From Acetobacter indonesiensis (GTDB lineage Bacteria; Pseudomonadota; Alphaproteobacteria; Acetobacterales; Acetobacteraceae), in the NCBI RefSeq assembly GCF_000963945.1, contig NZ_BAMW01000006.1:248001-312000 (forward strand): 64,000 nucleotides of DNA, in the 5' to 3' direction. Numbering within the stretch: position 1 is the first letter of the stretch; each line of letters starts with the position of its first letter. The position numbers and the translations under genes were made by a program. Below the pieces are notes generated by a model. It saw only the letters and a list, made by a program, of their open reading frames with translations, ran no database searches and was not told the origin of the DNA. This document shows positions 35,901-45,012 of this stretch, piece by piece.

Positions 35901-37287
35901 GACGGGGCAACGCAGCATCAAGCGTCTTGTCGCCAGTTCTTCTTTTCGCATTGTTACCCTGTTTTCAGTCTTTTTTGTGTTTTCAGGGATGCTTGTTACC
36001 AGCTTGTCAGGGTTGCATAGCCAGAGTTTGTTGAGGCAGCAACTGGAGCAGACGGTGCAGAACGAAGGCGAGGAAACATTTGCGTCTGCCGGGGGCAGGG
36101 ATGTGACCCACCTGCTGCCAGTTGTGCAAGGGTTTGTGCTGCATGAACCGGGCTTTTTCTATCTTTTGCAAGATCGCAATCAAACTGTTGTTGCAGGTAA
36201 TATGTTGCATCTGCGCCCTGTGGCCGGGCCGCGTTGGCTTGCATGGGCGCACAGATTGCCACGGAGTGAAAACCAAAGCCGTGTTTACGGGGTGGGATAT
36301 AAACTGACAGACGGCGGCTATTATTTTGTTGGTATCGACGCATCCCCCCTCGCAAGGCTGAAGCACGCATTATGGACGACTGTTTTATGGGGGATAGTCG
36401 GGTTTGGTATTCTGGGCGTAGCGGGCGGCCTTCTGCTGAGTCATGTTGTTCTGCACTGGATAGAAAGCATAAGCCTGACAGCAAGAAGTATCATGCGTGG
36501 TAATATGGCGCGCCGTATTCCGCTAAGAGGAACAGGTGATGAATTGGATCATCTTTCTCAAAGCCTGAACGCATTGTTTGCTCAGAATGAAGCGCTGATC
36601 AACAGCTTGCATCAGGTATCAAATGATATTGCGCATGATATGCGCAGGCCTTTATCGCGGGTCAGAAATATCCTTGATCAGACACTGGAAAAAGACATGA
36701 CGTTGCCACAGGTCAAGTCACAGATTGGTCTTTCAATAGAACATCTTGATAGCGCGCTGGAAATTTTCTCCTCACTTTTAAAACTGGCGCAGCTTGAATC
36801 GGGAACATGGAAGGACAGTGTTGAAACGCTGGATATGGCTGAACTGGTTGATGGCGTTCTTGAGCCTTACTACTCGGTTGTGGAAGATCAGGCGCAAACC
36901 CTTAGTGTCTCTATTGTTCCGGTGAAACCGATAGCAGGCCACCGGGTTCTTCTGCGGCAGGCGATTGCTAATCTTATTGAAAATGCTATTACATATTCAG
37001 GGAAGAACAGCATAATCACAGTGAGTGTTTTTCCGTCTGGGCAACAGACTTGCGTTGTTGTTGCCGATAACGGCATTGGTATTCCCACGCATGATTACAA
37101 GCGTGTGTTTGAGCGTTTCGTCAGGCTTGATCAGAGCCGTAACCAGCAGGGAAATGGGCTGGGGTTGAGTCTGGTGCAGGCGATCGTGCGCCTGCATGGC
37201 GGCACGATTGTGTTGTCCGATAATGCTCCGGGGCTGAAATGTACACTCTCCCTGCCAATTTTCAGAAAAAATGGTGTAAGAGCATAA
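35893..37287 (+). CDS. Sensor histidine kinase
   Basis: A 464-residue inner-membrane kinase. Helices at about 20-40 and 175-200 flank a periplasmic sensor domain, then a HAMP linker. The H-box is 'SNDIAHDMRRPLSRVRN', the N-box 'QAIANLIENAITYS', and the G-boxes 'VADNGIGIP' and 'GNGLGLSLVQAIVRLHGG'. I start at the ATG at 35893. It pairs with the response regulator; the signal is unknown, though the iron receptor gene downstream on the other strand hints at metal or envelope sensing (weak). Confidence 0.92.
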   Translation: MSKTGQRSIKRLVASSSFRIVTLFSVFFVFSGMLVTSLSGLHSQSLLRQQLEQTVQNEGEETFASAGGRDVTHLLPVVQGFVLHEPGFFYLLQDRNQTVVAGNMLHLRPVAGPRWLAWAHRLPRSENQSRVYGVGYKLTDGGYYFVGIDASPLARLKHALWTTVLWGIVGFGILGVAGGLLLSHVVLHWIESISLTARSIMRGNMARRIPLRGTGDELDHLSQSLNALFAQNEALINSLHQVSNDIAHDMRRPLSRVRNILDQTLEKDMTLPQVKSQIGLSIEHLDSALEIFSSLLKLAQLESGTWKDSVETLDMAELVDGVLEPYYSVVEDQAQTLSVSIVPVKPIAGHRVLLRQAIANLIENAITYSGKNSIITVSVFPSGQQTCVVVADNGIGIPTHDYKRVFERFVRLDQSRNQQGNGLGLSLVQAIVRLHGGTIVLSDNAPGLKCTLSLPIFRKNGVRA

Positions 37288-37323
37288 GTGGAAATTCGTT
37301 ATTTTAATTAAGAGTTTCTCTTT

Positions 37324-37362
37324 CTAACGGTATTCTGTCTGTGAAAATCAGAATACCGTTAG
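37324..37362. terminator. Long hairpin between the convergent kinase and TonB receptor genes
   Basis: A perfect 14-bp stem (37324-37337 with 37349-37362) and an 11-base loop. The T-rich tail is weak on both sides. It lies between convergent stops and probably ends both transcripts. Confidence 0.65.
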
Positions 37363-37372
37363 GCGTTTCTAG

Positions 37373-39655
37373 TTACAGCTTCAGACTAAGCTGGAATGTT
37401 ACAGCACGACCTGCCGCAATGCGGGAGTAGTTTGTATAGATTTTATCGTAATAACGCTTGTTTGTCAGATTCTGTAAATTGGCTTGCAGGTCAAGATAGT
37501 TGGTGAACTGATAATCGGCGACAAGATCGATACGCACATATTCGGGCACCCATGTCTGGTTATTAACATTGGTGTAGCGTTTGCTCATATAAGTCAGGCC
37601 ACCACCCGCTTTGAACTTGGGGAGAATGCGATAGGTGCTCCAGAATGAAACAGAATTTCCGGGCGTGTATGGAAAGCGTTTGCCCACGTTGGCATGTGTT
37701 GGGCCACCATTGATGACGGTGCTGTCAAGGTAAGTCCAGCCGCCAAAAACTTCCCAGCGTTTTGTCAGGCTACCCGCAACGCTGATTTCAGCGCCCCTGA
37801 CGCGCTGGGTGCCAGCGTTAATCATGTTGCCATAACCGTCTGAAACCTGTGCGTTAGTCATTTTGCCGTCAAACAGAGAAAATGTTGTGGATAGTCGGTT
37901 TTTGAAAAGGTCGGCTTTCGCGCCAACCTCAATATTCTTGCCGTTTTGGGGTGACAGAGACTGGTTGGATTTGGAAAGTGCAATTTGCCCATCAGCCCCG
38001 GCATCCACCCCAATCGGGTTGGATGCAGTCGCATAAGAGAAATAAAGGCTGACTGGCTTTATCGGTTTGTAAATTATGCCTGCCTGATAATTTATGAAAC
38101 TCTGATTGTTGCTTAGCCCCACATTGCCTTGCACGGCCGATGTCATGAAGCGATCAAAGCGTACACCACCATTGATAAGAAGATGATCATGTAGCATGCT
38201 CATGGTGTCAAAAGCGTAAGCGGAGCCAGTATTCACATTGGTATTCAACTGGGCAATACCGGGCTCACCCACGGAATAAGATCCTGTCCATGGGTTTGAT
38301 GAACTCCAGCTTCCCAGATTGCTGGCAGAGACACAGTTATACGCGATACTGCATGGACCACCATTTCGCATATTGTTGCCACCAGAATCCCTGACATACA
38401 GTTCATTTCGGGTAGAGCGCTCACGCGAGACCTCAATGCCGAAATTGACAGAGTGCTTGATGAATCCGGTATTAAACTTTCCGGAAATCATAGCTTGTTC
38501 CTGAAAATTATCTGTGTGGAACTGGCCTGATTTCGCTTCAAGAAGAATGGTATCATCTAATGGATTGGTGTTTTTCCACTGCGGGTTGGTCGCCAGAAAA
38601 TCATACTGCGTGCTTGTCCACTGAAGGGTGTTGCGGAACACAAAATTGCGCCACAAATCCCGTTCAAGAATGACTTGTCCCATGTCAGTCGTGCTACGTT
38701 CAAAATCACGATTTTTGAGACCAAGCACTGTGTGGCGCGGAATATCCAGCGGTTCGTGCGTAATCTTGCTGTATGGAGTTGAATAATCTGGCATGCCGTC
38801 AGAATAGAGATGGTAATAGCCAAGCGTAAGGCGTGTAGGGGTGCCCAGCCCGAAGGAAACGGAAGGTGCAACACCCCAACGATGATTCCCGGTTGGCGCA
38901 CGCCCCGCAGTTACACCGTCTGACCCCATGGCATTCAGCCGCACTGCGGTATGGTTCCCAATCATCCGGTTAATATCAAACGTGCCGCGTTTGTAGTCAG
39001 CCGTGCCAAAACCAATCTGTGCCGCTGTAATGTTGCCTTGTTGAGCTTTTTTTGTGGTGATGTTGATCTGTCCACCCAAGCCCCCACGGCCGCCATAAAC
39101 CGAAGCAGGGCCTTTCAAAACTTCCATCTGGTCAACGTCAAAGACTTCACGCTGCGACACGCCACTATCGCGCATACCGTCAATAAACATATTACTATAC
39201 GACCCAAAGCCGCGAATAATGGGGTAATTGCCCCCCGGAATGGCGTAGGCATCCCCGCCACGGAAGCTGATTCCCGGCACGGTGCGCATGGCTTCTTCAA
39301 ACGATGTCGCATTTACCAGCTTCATCTGTGCCTGCGTAATGACGGAAACCGTACGGGGCGTATCAAGCAGAGACGCGGTGTATTTCTGGTTGGGGGATAT
39401 ACCCGTCAGACGGGCGCGCCCTTGCGCCGTTACGGTCCAGCGTTCGGACGTGCTGGCCTGATTGGTTTTGGTTGTCTCTCTTTGTGCGTTTGAAGATTGC
39501 TTTTTGGAGAGTGCTTTTTTTGAAGCCGCAGGTGCATTCACGTTTTGTGCAGGCACAATGGTTGTATCTGCTACTGCTGTGCCAGCAAAGCTAAGGCTGG
39601 TTCCCGTGAGCAAGAGAACAGAAAGAGTATGGGGCAACGGCAGACGGGGTAGCAT
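37373..39655 (-). CDS. TonB-dependent siderophore receptor, catecholate-type
   Basis: A 760-residue outer-membrane receptor. The signal peptide is at about 1-30, followed by a Lys/Ser/Gln-rich linker. The plug (about 85-225) has 'LLDTPRTVSVITQAQM', 'IIRGFGSYSNMFIDGMRDSG' and 'EVLKGPASVYGGRGGLGGQIN', resembling Fiu/CirA-like catecholate receptors; the barrel ends 'AVTFQLSLKL'. I start at the ATG at 39655 rather than the TTG nine bases before. A Fur box lies 20 bases upstream of this start. Confidence 0.9.
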   Translation of the reverse strand: MLPRLPLPHTLSVLLLTGTSLSFAGTAVADTTIVPAQNVNAPAASKKALSKKQSSNAQRETTKTNQASTSERWTVTAQGRARLTGISPNQKYTASLLDTPRTVSVITQAQMKLVNATSFEEAMRTVPGISFRGGDAYAIPGGNYPIIRGFGSYSNMFIDGMRDSGVSQREVFDVDQMEVLKGPASVYGGRGGLGGQINITTKKAQQGNITAAQIGFGTADYKRGTFDINRMIGNHTAVRLNAMGSDGVTAGRAPTGNHRWGVAPSVSFGLGTPTRLTLGYYHLYSDGMPDYSTPYSKITHEPLDIPRHTVLGLKNRDFERSTTDMGQVILERDLWRNFVFRNTLQWTSTQYDFLATNPQWKNTNPLDDTILLEAKSGQFHTDNFQEQAMISGKFNTGFIKHSVNFGIEVSRERSTRNELYVRDSGGNNMRNGGPCSIAYNCVSASNLGSWSSSNPWTGSYSVGEPGIAQLNTNVNTGSAYAFDTMSMLHDHLLINGGVRFDRFMTSAVQGNVGLSNNQSFINYQAGIIYKPIKPVSLYFSYATASNPIGVDAGADGQIALSKSNQSLSPQNGKNIEVGAKADLFKNRLSTTFSLFDGKMTNAQVSDGYGNMINAGTQRVRGAEISVAGSLTKRWEVFGGWTYLDSTVINGGPTHANVGKRFPYTPGNSVSFWSTYRILPKFKAGGGLTYMSKRYTNVNNQTWVPEYVRIDLVADYQFTNYLDLQANLQNLTNKRYYDKIYTNYSRIAAGRAVTFQLSLKL

Positions 39656-39674
39656 AATAATCAAACCTTGCAGA

Positions 39675-39689
39675 TGATAGTCAGTATCA
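39675..39689. promoter_or_regulatory. Fur box upstream of the second TonB receptor
   Basis: TGATAGTCAGTATCA fits the Fur 7-1-7 consensus with one mismatch per half-site. It lies inside a longer dyad (39669-39694) whose outer arms are TGCA and TGCA, suggesting overlapping sites. Confidence 0.65.
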
Positions 39690-39751
39690 TTTGCAGGGAA
39701 TTAACAGTCCCATCTGTGTTGAACAATGTAAAGTAAACAACATTGGGGTTT

Positions 39752-39787
39752 ATTTAAAAACGGCCGGACTATTGAAGCCCGGCCGTT
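39752..39787 (-). terminator. Terminator after the mechanosensitive channel gene
   Basis: A nine-base GC-rich stem (39759-39767 with 39779-39787). Read on the minus strand it is followed by TTTTTAAATAAA. It lies four bases beyond the channel stop codon. Confidence 0.85.
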
Positions 39788-39790
39788 ATG

Positions 39791-42238
39791 TTATGCCTGT
39801 GGTGGGGCAAGCATGTTGGGAACAGAGATAGGAATGTTGTTCTCCTGAAACGCCTGCCACATATCATACAGCGCTTCGCTTCGTACGCTTGCAGTATCCA
39901 GTCCGGTGCGTGCTCTGGCCGTGCCGGTCAACAAGGCGGACCCGTCAGCTACAGACGTTATGCTGACTGTGGGTGTCAGCTTGGGGTCAACATTTTTTGT
40001 GGCTGCCATGCTGGCGACCATAACGTCCATGGCTTTGTGCAGGTCAGACGTAAAAGGAAGTTGCAGAACAATAGTGAAAACACCGGGTTTTTCAGCGCGG
40101 GTTGCGTTGCGCACGGCAGAGGTAATGAACTGTGAGTTCGGCACAATCATGGTCGACCCATCAGCCAGTTTGATGTTGGTTGAGCGCACGCTAATGCGCG
40201 CCACTTCACCATGTGCACCGGCAATATCCACCACATCGCCTATCGAAACCGGGCGTTCAGCCATGAGAATAATGCCTGAAACAAAGTTCTGCACAATGGA
40301 TTGAAGACCAAAACCGATACCCACGGACAGGGCACTGACCACCCATGTCATGCTCTTCATGGTCACGCCAAGGGCCGACGCCATGCTAAGGCCAATCAGG
40401 ATCCATGCTGAATAGCTGACAATATTCATGATGGACGCCTGCACCCCGATATCAAGGCGCGTTGTGGGGAAGAAGCGTTGGCGAAACCAGTTTTTAAGAA
40501 TACGAATGGCATAATAGCCAATAATTGGCAGCAACGCGCAGAGCAAAATAGCATCCAGCGAGATATGGAAACTATCTTCTGTCGATGCACCGCTTTGCCC
40601 ACGGAACACGTATAAAATACGGTTGCCAACCTGTGCCGGGTCAAAATCTGCTCCTGCTGTTGCGACGGAAAATGCCACGACCAACAGAAATACGCTGATC
40701 AAACCCGGAATAACCACACTGGCCTGATCAACCAGCCGCGCCGCCAAACCCAGTTGCACCAGATGTTGCCCAATAGGCCCATGAGACGGGAAAACACTGC
40801 TGCCCAAAGCTGTTGCCAGCAGGGAAATCAGCAACAGCCCCGTCATGGAAACGGCCATGACCGACACCCAGGAAATAATGGTGTAAGCCAACGGAATGTA
40901 GCCAGACAGCACGGCCAGCCAACAGACAATCGAAATGGCCATAGCAACGGTGCGTAGAAATGGGGCCACCGTTGGCTGAGCATCATCATTTTCTTCTGCG
41001 GACAGGCGAAGCTGGCGCGGTATGGCGAACAGCAGCGGGCTGACAGCCAGAGTGTAAAGACCGTCCATCAGTTGTATGGGCAGAATGCTTAGGCCGCTTT
41101 TGGTGTCAACATAGCGCAGCACACCACGAATAATCAGGGCTACCGCAAACCAGATAGGGAACAGCCGTAAATTACGCGCAATTTTATCTGGCATGGGGAA
41201 AACCCGCCATTCGGGCTTACGCGATAGAAGACTGATGCCCAGCTCAATAACAAACCCACAGAGTGGCACCTGAGCCGCTACCATGTCTGCCAGCGTATCC
41301 AGGTCTTCACCCAGAGCGGGGTTGTTGAAGGCGATACCCGCCCACGTAATGCGGAAGGCAAAAGCCCACGCAAGAATACTGATAATGGCGCAAATAACGG
41401 TTGCTGCGATCGGGCGAATACGCCCGGTAGGCAGAAAGCGGGCAACCAACAGGCGGACAATGTTGTGACAGAAAAAATAGAGGGCCAGCAGCAGGCCTGA
41501 TACCGCCATGCACCCCAATGTCAGCAGGGCGTGTCGTCCTTTGAACGCTTCCAGCAGGACGCTTCCGGTCTCTTGAGCGAACGCGGAGACACGATTTGCG
41601 TCATCGCCGGAGGAGGCAACAAGTTGCGTCCAGAAATTGACGCCGATGGGGGAGGGGAAGCGTTGCGTCAGGGTAGCCTGCTGAATGGCTGTGCCGTGTT
41701 GACGCAGTTCATCAACCAGTTGCTGGGCTTCCAACTGATATAGTTTAAGGCGTGTTATCCGCCCGGAAATATCTCGTTGCTTTGCGGTCAGCGCTTTGCG
41801 CTGTTCGGTCATAGACGCCGCTTCTGGTGCTTCATCCTTGCCGGGTGGCTTACCTAGAATATCGAGAAAGCTTTGATAAACGGACTCATAGGGCTTGATT
41901 TTGGCCAGCAGCGCATCTGCACGGGTCGAGGCAACGGTGGCGCGTTTCAGCAAGGACGCAAAAACAGCCGCATTTTCGCTTTTGGAATAATTTTTCAGAC
42001 TATCCTGATAGATGGAGCGGATTTCACTGCCCATCTGGTCCAACGTGGCGTCTGACGCCACAACCGAAATATCGGAAATAAGCGGCGTTGCCGGTTGCTT
42101 GCTCGGGGCGGTAGCGGGTGTGCTGTCTGCTGTTTCAGCCGCCTGTGCTGCATGTTGAACAGTCAGAGATGGCGGCATCAGTCCCATGAACAGAATAGCC
42201 AGAACAGGGAAAAGCACACGGAACGGCTTGCTGGTCAT
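39791..42238 (-). CDS. DUF3772-containing MscS-family mechanosensitive channel
   Basis: An 815-residue inner-membrane protein. A signal peptide (about 1-34) and a periplasmic DUF3772-type helical domain (about 55-225) precede about nine hydrophobic helices. The MscS core at about 590-800 has 'VGIGFGLQSIVQNFVSGIIL', the pore-lining helix, and 'VDIAGAHGEVARISVRSTNIKLADGSTMIVPN'. It likely releases solutes on hypo-osmotic shock. The ATG at 42238 follows a TTG that is not needed. It is separated by 130 bases from the next minus gene. Confidence 0.9.
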   Translation of the reverse strand: MTSKPFRVLFPVLAILFMGLMPPSLTVQHAAQAAETADSTPATAPSKQPATPLISDISVVASDATLDQMGSEIRSIYQDSLKNYSKSENAAVFASLLKRATVASTRADALLAKIKPYESVYQSFLDILGKPPGKDEAPEAASMTEQRKALTAKQRDISGRITRLKLYQLEAQQLVDELRQHGTAIQQATLTQRFPSPIGVNFWTQLVASSGDDANRVSAFAQETGSVLLEAFKGRHALLTLGCMAVSGLLLALYFFCHNIVRLLVARFLPTGRIRPIAATVICAIISILAWAFAFRITWAGIAFNNPALGEDLDTLADMVAAQVPLCGFVIELGISLLSRKPEWRVFPMPDKIARNLRLFPIWFAVALIIRGVLRYVDTKSGLSILPIQLMDGLYTLAVSPLLFAIPRQLRLSAEENDDAQPTVAPFLRTVAMAISIVCWLAVLSGYIPLAYTIISWVSVMAVSMTGLLLISLLATALGSSVFPSHGPIGQHLVQLGLAARLVDQASVVIPGLISVFLLVVAFSVATAGADFDPAQVGNRILYVFRGQSGASTEDSFHISLDAILLCALLPIIGYYAIRILKNWFRQRFFPTTRLDIGVQASIMNIVSYSAWILIGLSMASALGVTMKSMTWVVSALSVGIGFGLQSIVQNFVSGIILMAERPVSIGDVVDIAGAHGEVARISVRSTNIKLADGSTMIVPNSQFITSAVRNATRAEKPGVFTIVLQLPFTSDLHKAMDVMVASMAATKNVDPKLTPTVSITSVADGSALLTGTARARTGLDTASVRSEALYDMWQAFQENNIPISVPNMLAPPQA

Positions 42239-42368
42239 CAATCTTCTCTACACCCCGCCAAAAAGAACATCACATCCACAAACGTGATAGCGGACAAGGG
42301 GGTTGCGCGCAGAAAGGCTGAAAAACCAGTGTTGAGTGAAAACGCCTACGGATTACGAGCAGAGAAAA

Positions 42369-42521
42369 TCAGTTACAGGTTTCAATGACCGAGCGAATAC
42401 CATCCCGTGCTTCCGGGTTTTCACCAGCAAAGCCGGGGCAGCTGCTATGGTAAAAATTTTTGCAGCCAGAAAGCAAAAAAGCAGCCAAGGCAATTACGAT
42501 TGTTTTTTTCATCATATGCAT
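42369..42521 (-). CDS. Small putative lipoprotein
   Basis: A 50-residue protein with a Lys-rich start and a lipobox 'AAFLLSGC' at about residue 19. The mature part is about 31 residues, containing a Cys pair that may form a disulfide ('HSSCPGF', 'VIETC'). It resembles entericidin-sized lipoproteins in layout but shares no clear sequence. ATGs at 42515 and 42512 are alternative starts. No function is assigned. Confidence 0.6.
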   Translation of the reverse strand: MHMMKKTIVIALAAFLLSGCKNFYHSSCPGFAGENPEARDGIRSVIETCN

Positions 42522-42622
42522 GGTGTTTCTTTGCTGAGAGAGTAGGGCGTTAAAACCACTTAAGCGGATTTGCCGCGTAACAGTCAAAATTCTTTTTCAA
42601 CTTACGTCACAAACAGATGCAG

Positions 42623-42653
42623 ACGGCAGAAAGAGAATATCTCCTTCTGCCGT
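42623..42653. terminator. Near-perfect hairpin after the YfdX gene
   Basis: A nine-pair stem (42623-42631 with 42645-42653) with a further GAGA/TCTC pairing inside and a three-base loop. The tail on the minus strand is not T-rich, so the terminator function is uncertain. Confidence 0.45.
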
Positions 42654-42667
42654 TTGCTATACGTAAC

Positions 42668-43351
42668 TTATTTAGCTTTAGGTGCAGATTTTGTAGAGGG
42701 AATGGACGTTTCCACAAAATCCTGAGACACAAAAACTAGTCCGTTCAGTGCCTGATCAAGCGCATCAAGTGCGTCTTTGGTCTGACGGCCTTCGGTGAAG
42801 ACAGTCGCACGGTTAAGGGCACCCTGTGTCTGTGCCAGCGGGGCGAGGGCGACGATGAAGTCAACATCTTCGCCAACAATCTGCATGCTTTGTGCTGCCT
42901 GCTGGGTGTCACCCGATTGAAGCTGCTTGTTTGCTGTCGCAATGGCGGCTTTCTTTTCCGGGGCCAGGGTTTCACTGGCAATAAATTCGCCCCCAACCGG
43001 AATCCACACATCAGGCGCGGCCCCAGCAACGTGAGCAGCAGCCGGAGCATGTTGCGGTGCTGGCTGAAGGGCTGATTCCGCAGCGTTGAATTTCTTGCTG
43101 GCGTTTCCTGCGGCAACCAGACGCTTGTTGGCGTCATAAAGTGCCGGGATAGCGGCATCCGTGTTGCCAGCAGACAGAAGGTCATGCGCCTTCAGAATAT
43201 CGCCCAGTGCCTTCTGCCCATCGGCAGATAGGTGGCGGAATGCACGCCCGGCTTTATATTGTTCCCAATGCGTGTGCAGTGAGGTCGCATGGCCAGCAAC
43301 CGGGGTAATGGCAAGGCTTGCGGCAACGGCAAGCAGGGGAATAAAGCGCAT
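42668..43351 (-). CDS. YfdX family periplasmic protein
   Basis: A 227-residue secreted protein (signal peptide about 1-23, ending 'VAGHATS') with the YfdX domain over the rest: 'ALGDILKAHDLLSAGNTDAAIPALYDA', an Ala/Pro/His-rich linker at about 85-105, then 'WIPVGGEFIASETLAPEKKAAIATANKQLQSGD'. E. coli yfdX is induced by EvgA in acid stress, which would fit an acid-producing bacterium, but the molecular role is not established. The ATG at 43351 is chosen because it opens the signal peptide. Confidence 0.85.
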   Translation of the reverse strand: MRFIPLLAVAASLAITPVAGHATSLHTHWEQYKAGRAFRHLSADGQKALGDILKAHDLLSAGNTDAAIPALYDANKRLVAAGNASKKFNAAESALQPAPQHAPAAAHVAGAAPDVWIPVGGEFIASETLAPEKKAAIATANKQLQSGDTQQAAQSMQIVGEDVDFIVALAPLAQTQGALNRATVFTEGRQTKDALDALDQALNGLVFVSQDFVETSIPSTKSAPKAK

Positions 43352-43571
43352 ATCTTTTATCGTCCCATTTACAAATAGGGGGCGCATTCTGGCTTGTAAA
43401 CGGCCAGACATAACGACCCCGGAACAGCACTAAAAGCGCATCGCGTTAAATAAACAGAAGGAACGCGAACGCATGACTGGTTAATCGATACATCTTTTTA
43501 TTGGATTGCCAGCCAGCACGGAAAGCAGTGCTGATGGAACATCAACACATGGCTGCAAGATGTGGGGAGCG

Positions 43572-43739
43572 TCAGGAAGAAAGCCGCGCCAGTTGTTCCG
43601 TGACTTCGTGAGCACGTTTTTGCAAAGCGTGGACGTGTTCAGAACCTGTCTTTTCCGCTTCAGCAATTTTGCGGTTTAGGTCCTCAAGTTCTTTTTTAAG
43701 AGTAAGAGCAGAAGGGGAGGAATGAGAAGGATGGCTCAT
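43572..43739 (-). CDS. Small coiled-coil protein, 55 residues
   Basis: A frame of 55 residues from an ATG at 43739. After a Ser/Pro/His-rich start, residues 12-53 form a continuous amphipathic heptad pattern ('LKKELEDLNRKIAEAEK', 'ALQKRAHEVTEQLARL'), strongly charged. An AAGGATG-like sequence lies close upstream and GGGGAGGA lies inside the reading frame, so the ribosome-binding site is uncertain. I do not recognise the family. The regular pattern and codon use suggest a real gene. Confidence 0.55.
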   Translation of the reverse strand: MSHPSHSSPSALTLKKELEDLNRKIAEAEKTGSEHVHALQKRAHEVTEQLARLSS

Positions 43740-44040
43740 AACGGTCTTTCAAAATGCTTTGAACAATAAATAAAACTATCAAGGCAGGTGCCAGAACGGT
43801 CTGTAAAAACAAGTTGGCTAAGGGAGGCAGTCACTGTTCTTCCTTGTAGCATCATCGCTGCGTATAAAATGGGGAGTCGTCTGGCCGTGAGAAAGAGGCT
43901 GTAAAGCATGGCAGACATACTTGAGCTTGCCGCTTTTCGAGTAATTGGGTGTTGTGAGCTAGACCGAATTTTATCAAACCATTCGTGAAATAAAGGGTAT
44001 CTAAAAAAGGTTTTAGAGTGTTGGTGCGCTATCCTTGCCG
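43740..44040. other. 301-base gap with no recognised feature
   Basis: Between the coiled-coil gene and the terminator of the WrbA-like gene I see no supported reading frame, RNA or repeat. A 60-codon minus-strand frame near 43736-43918 has an unlikely composition. The region should contain the promoter of the 55-residue gene. Confidence 0.4.
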
Positions 44041-44091
44041 TGTAAAGAAAACAGCCCCGTACCCAAGCCGTTGGCTCATGATACGGGGCTG
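44041..44091 (-). terminator. Terminator after the WrbA-like gene
   Basis: A ten-pair GC-rich stem (44052-44061 with 44082-44091), followed on the minus strand by TTTTCTTT. It lies 29 bases after the stop of the flavoprotein gene. Confidence 0.85.
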
Positions 44092-44120
44092 CCTGTGTGG
44101 CTTACCTAAAAAGTGTAGTC

Positions 44121-44678
44121 TTACGAGCCTGAAAAGCGGGCAGTAATATCAGCAACACGTTTACCGTAGCTAACGGCCGTATCCAGATCCCCCTGCGGAA
44201 TTTCATCTACGCTGGCATCTGCCGGGCTTTGCACCAGAAGGCCAACTGACCCACCAAGGTTGTTCAGGTCGGTGCGTTTGGCTTCCTTGGTGTTGCTTGG
44301 CAGCAGCCCGAGGCTGACCCAGATACCTCCATGCTGTGCGGCAAGGGTTTGCAGCCATGCCAGCGTCGTCCCTTTATCGCCATTCAAGCTGGCACTGTTG
44401 GTAAAGCCGCCGAAAATCTTGTTTTCCCACCCACGGGTGAACCAGATTTTTGAGCTTGCATCAGCAAATTTTTTGAACTGCCAGCTTGCGTTGCCCATAT
44501 AGGTTGGCGCACCGAGGATGATTGCTTTGGCAGCACTCAGTTTTGCCCAGTCGGCATCCGTCAGGTCACCCTGTTCGTTAATGGCGACCAGTTCAGCGCC
44601 CGCGCCGTTGGCAACATGTTCTGCCACTTTGCGGGTGTGGCCGTAACCGGAGTGATAAACAACAACAATATCAGCCAT
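44121..44678 (-). CDS. Flavodoxin-fold NAD(P)H:quinone oxidoreductase (WrbA-like)
   Basis: A 185-residue FMN protein. 'VVYHSGYGHTRKVAEHVANGA' binds the FMN phosphate, 'ILGAPTYMGNASWQFKKFADA' and 'FTNSASLNGDKGTTLAWLQTL' match the WrbA/flavodoxin family. It likely reduces quinones or acts as an NADPH-dependent FMN reductase. It lies alone on its transcript with a terminator after it. A perfect 10-bp inverted repeat 108 bases before its ATG is a candidate operator. Confidence 0.88.
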   Translation of the reverse strand: MADIVVVYHSGYGHTRKVAEHVANGAGAELVAINEQGDLTDADWAKLSAAKAIILGAPTYMGNASWQFKKFADASSKIWFTRGWENKIFGGFTNSASLNGDKGTTLAWLQTLAAQHGGIWVSLGLLPSNTKEAKRTDLNNLGGSVGLLVQSPADASVDEIPQGDLDTAVSYGKRVADITARFSGS

Positions 44679-45012
44679 TCTACTTCTCCATCTTGCAGAT
44701 GTTTAGGGGGCAAAAAGGGTTGCCTCACTGTGTGGGGGAACAATGACTTCCATCTGATGATTTGATAAGCGGTGATTTGGAAAGTCATATCACACCAGGA
44801 GTGTGATATGGTGCACTGTACGTAGGAAAAGTTTTGTCTGTTATAGGGCTGCCGCAGAAAGATGTTGGCATATCAGCTACCTGCCAGCCCCCCTCTTAAA
44901 ATGAGGCAAAGGGGGCTACACTCTGGTGCGTTTGGTATAAGGTGCAGTTAAACTAAGGTTACGAAAGTAATTTCGGAATCGTTATAAGAATAAAGAAAAA
45001 TGAAGAAAGCCT
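44679..45012. other. Divergent control region between the WrbA-like gene and the porin
   Basis: The gap holds a perfect dyad (44786-44810) and a hairpin whose AGCCCCC/GGGGGCT arms lie near 44886-44917. The dyad is nearer the flavoprotein gene and the hairpin nearer the porin. No gene is seen here. Confidence 0.5.
44786..44810. promoter_or_regulatory. Perfect 10-bp inverted repeat upstream of the WrbA-like gene
   Basis: CATATCACAC at 44786-44795 and GTGTGATATG at 44801-44810 are exact reverse complements with a five-base spacer (25 bp total, about two and a half turns). This is the size and symmetry of an operator for a dimeric repressor (MarR/TetR/HxlR-type). No regulator gene is adjacent. 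Confidence 0.6.

Noticed and set aside
43736-43918. A 60-codon minus-strand frame
   Set aside because: No ribosome-binding site, no homology and a composition not like the neighbours.
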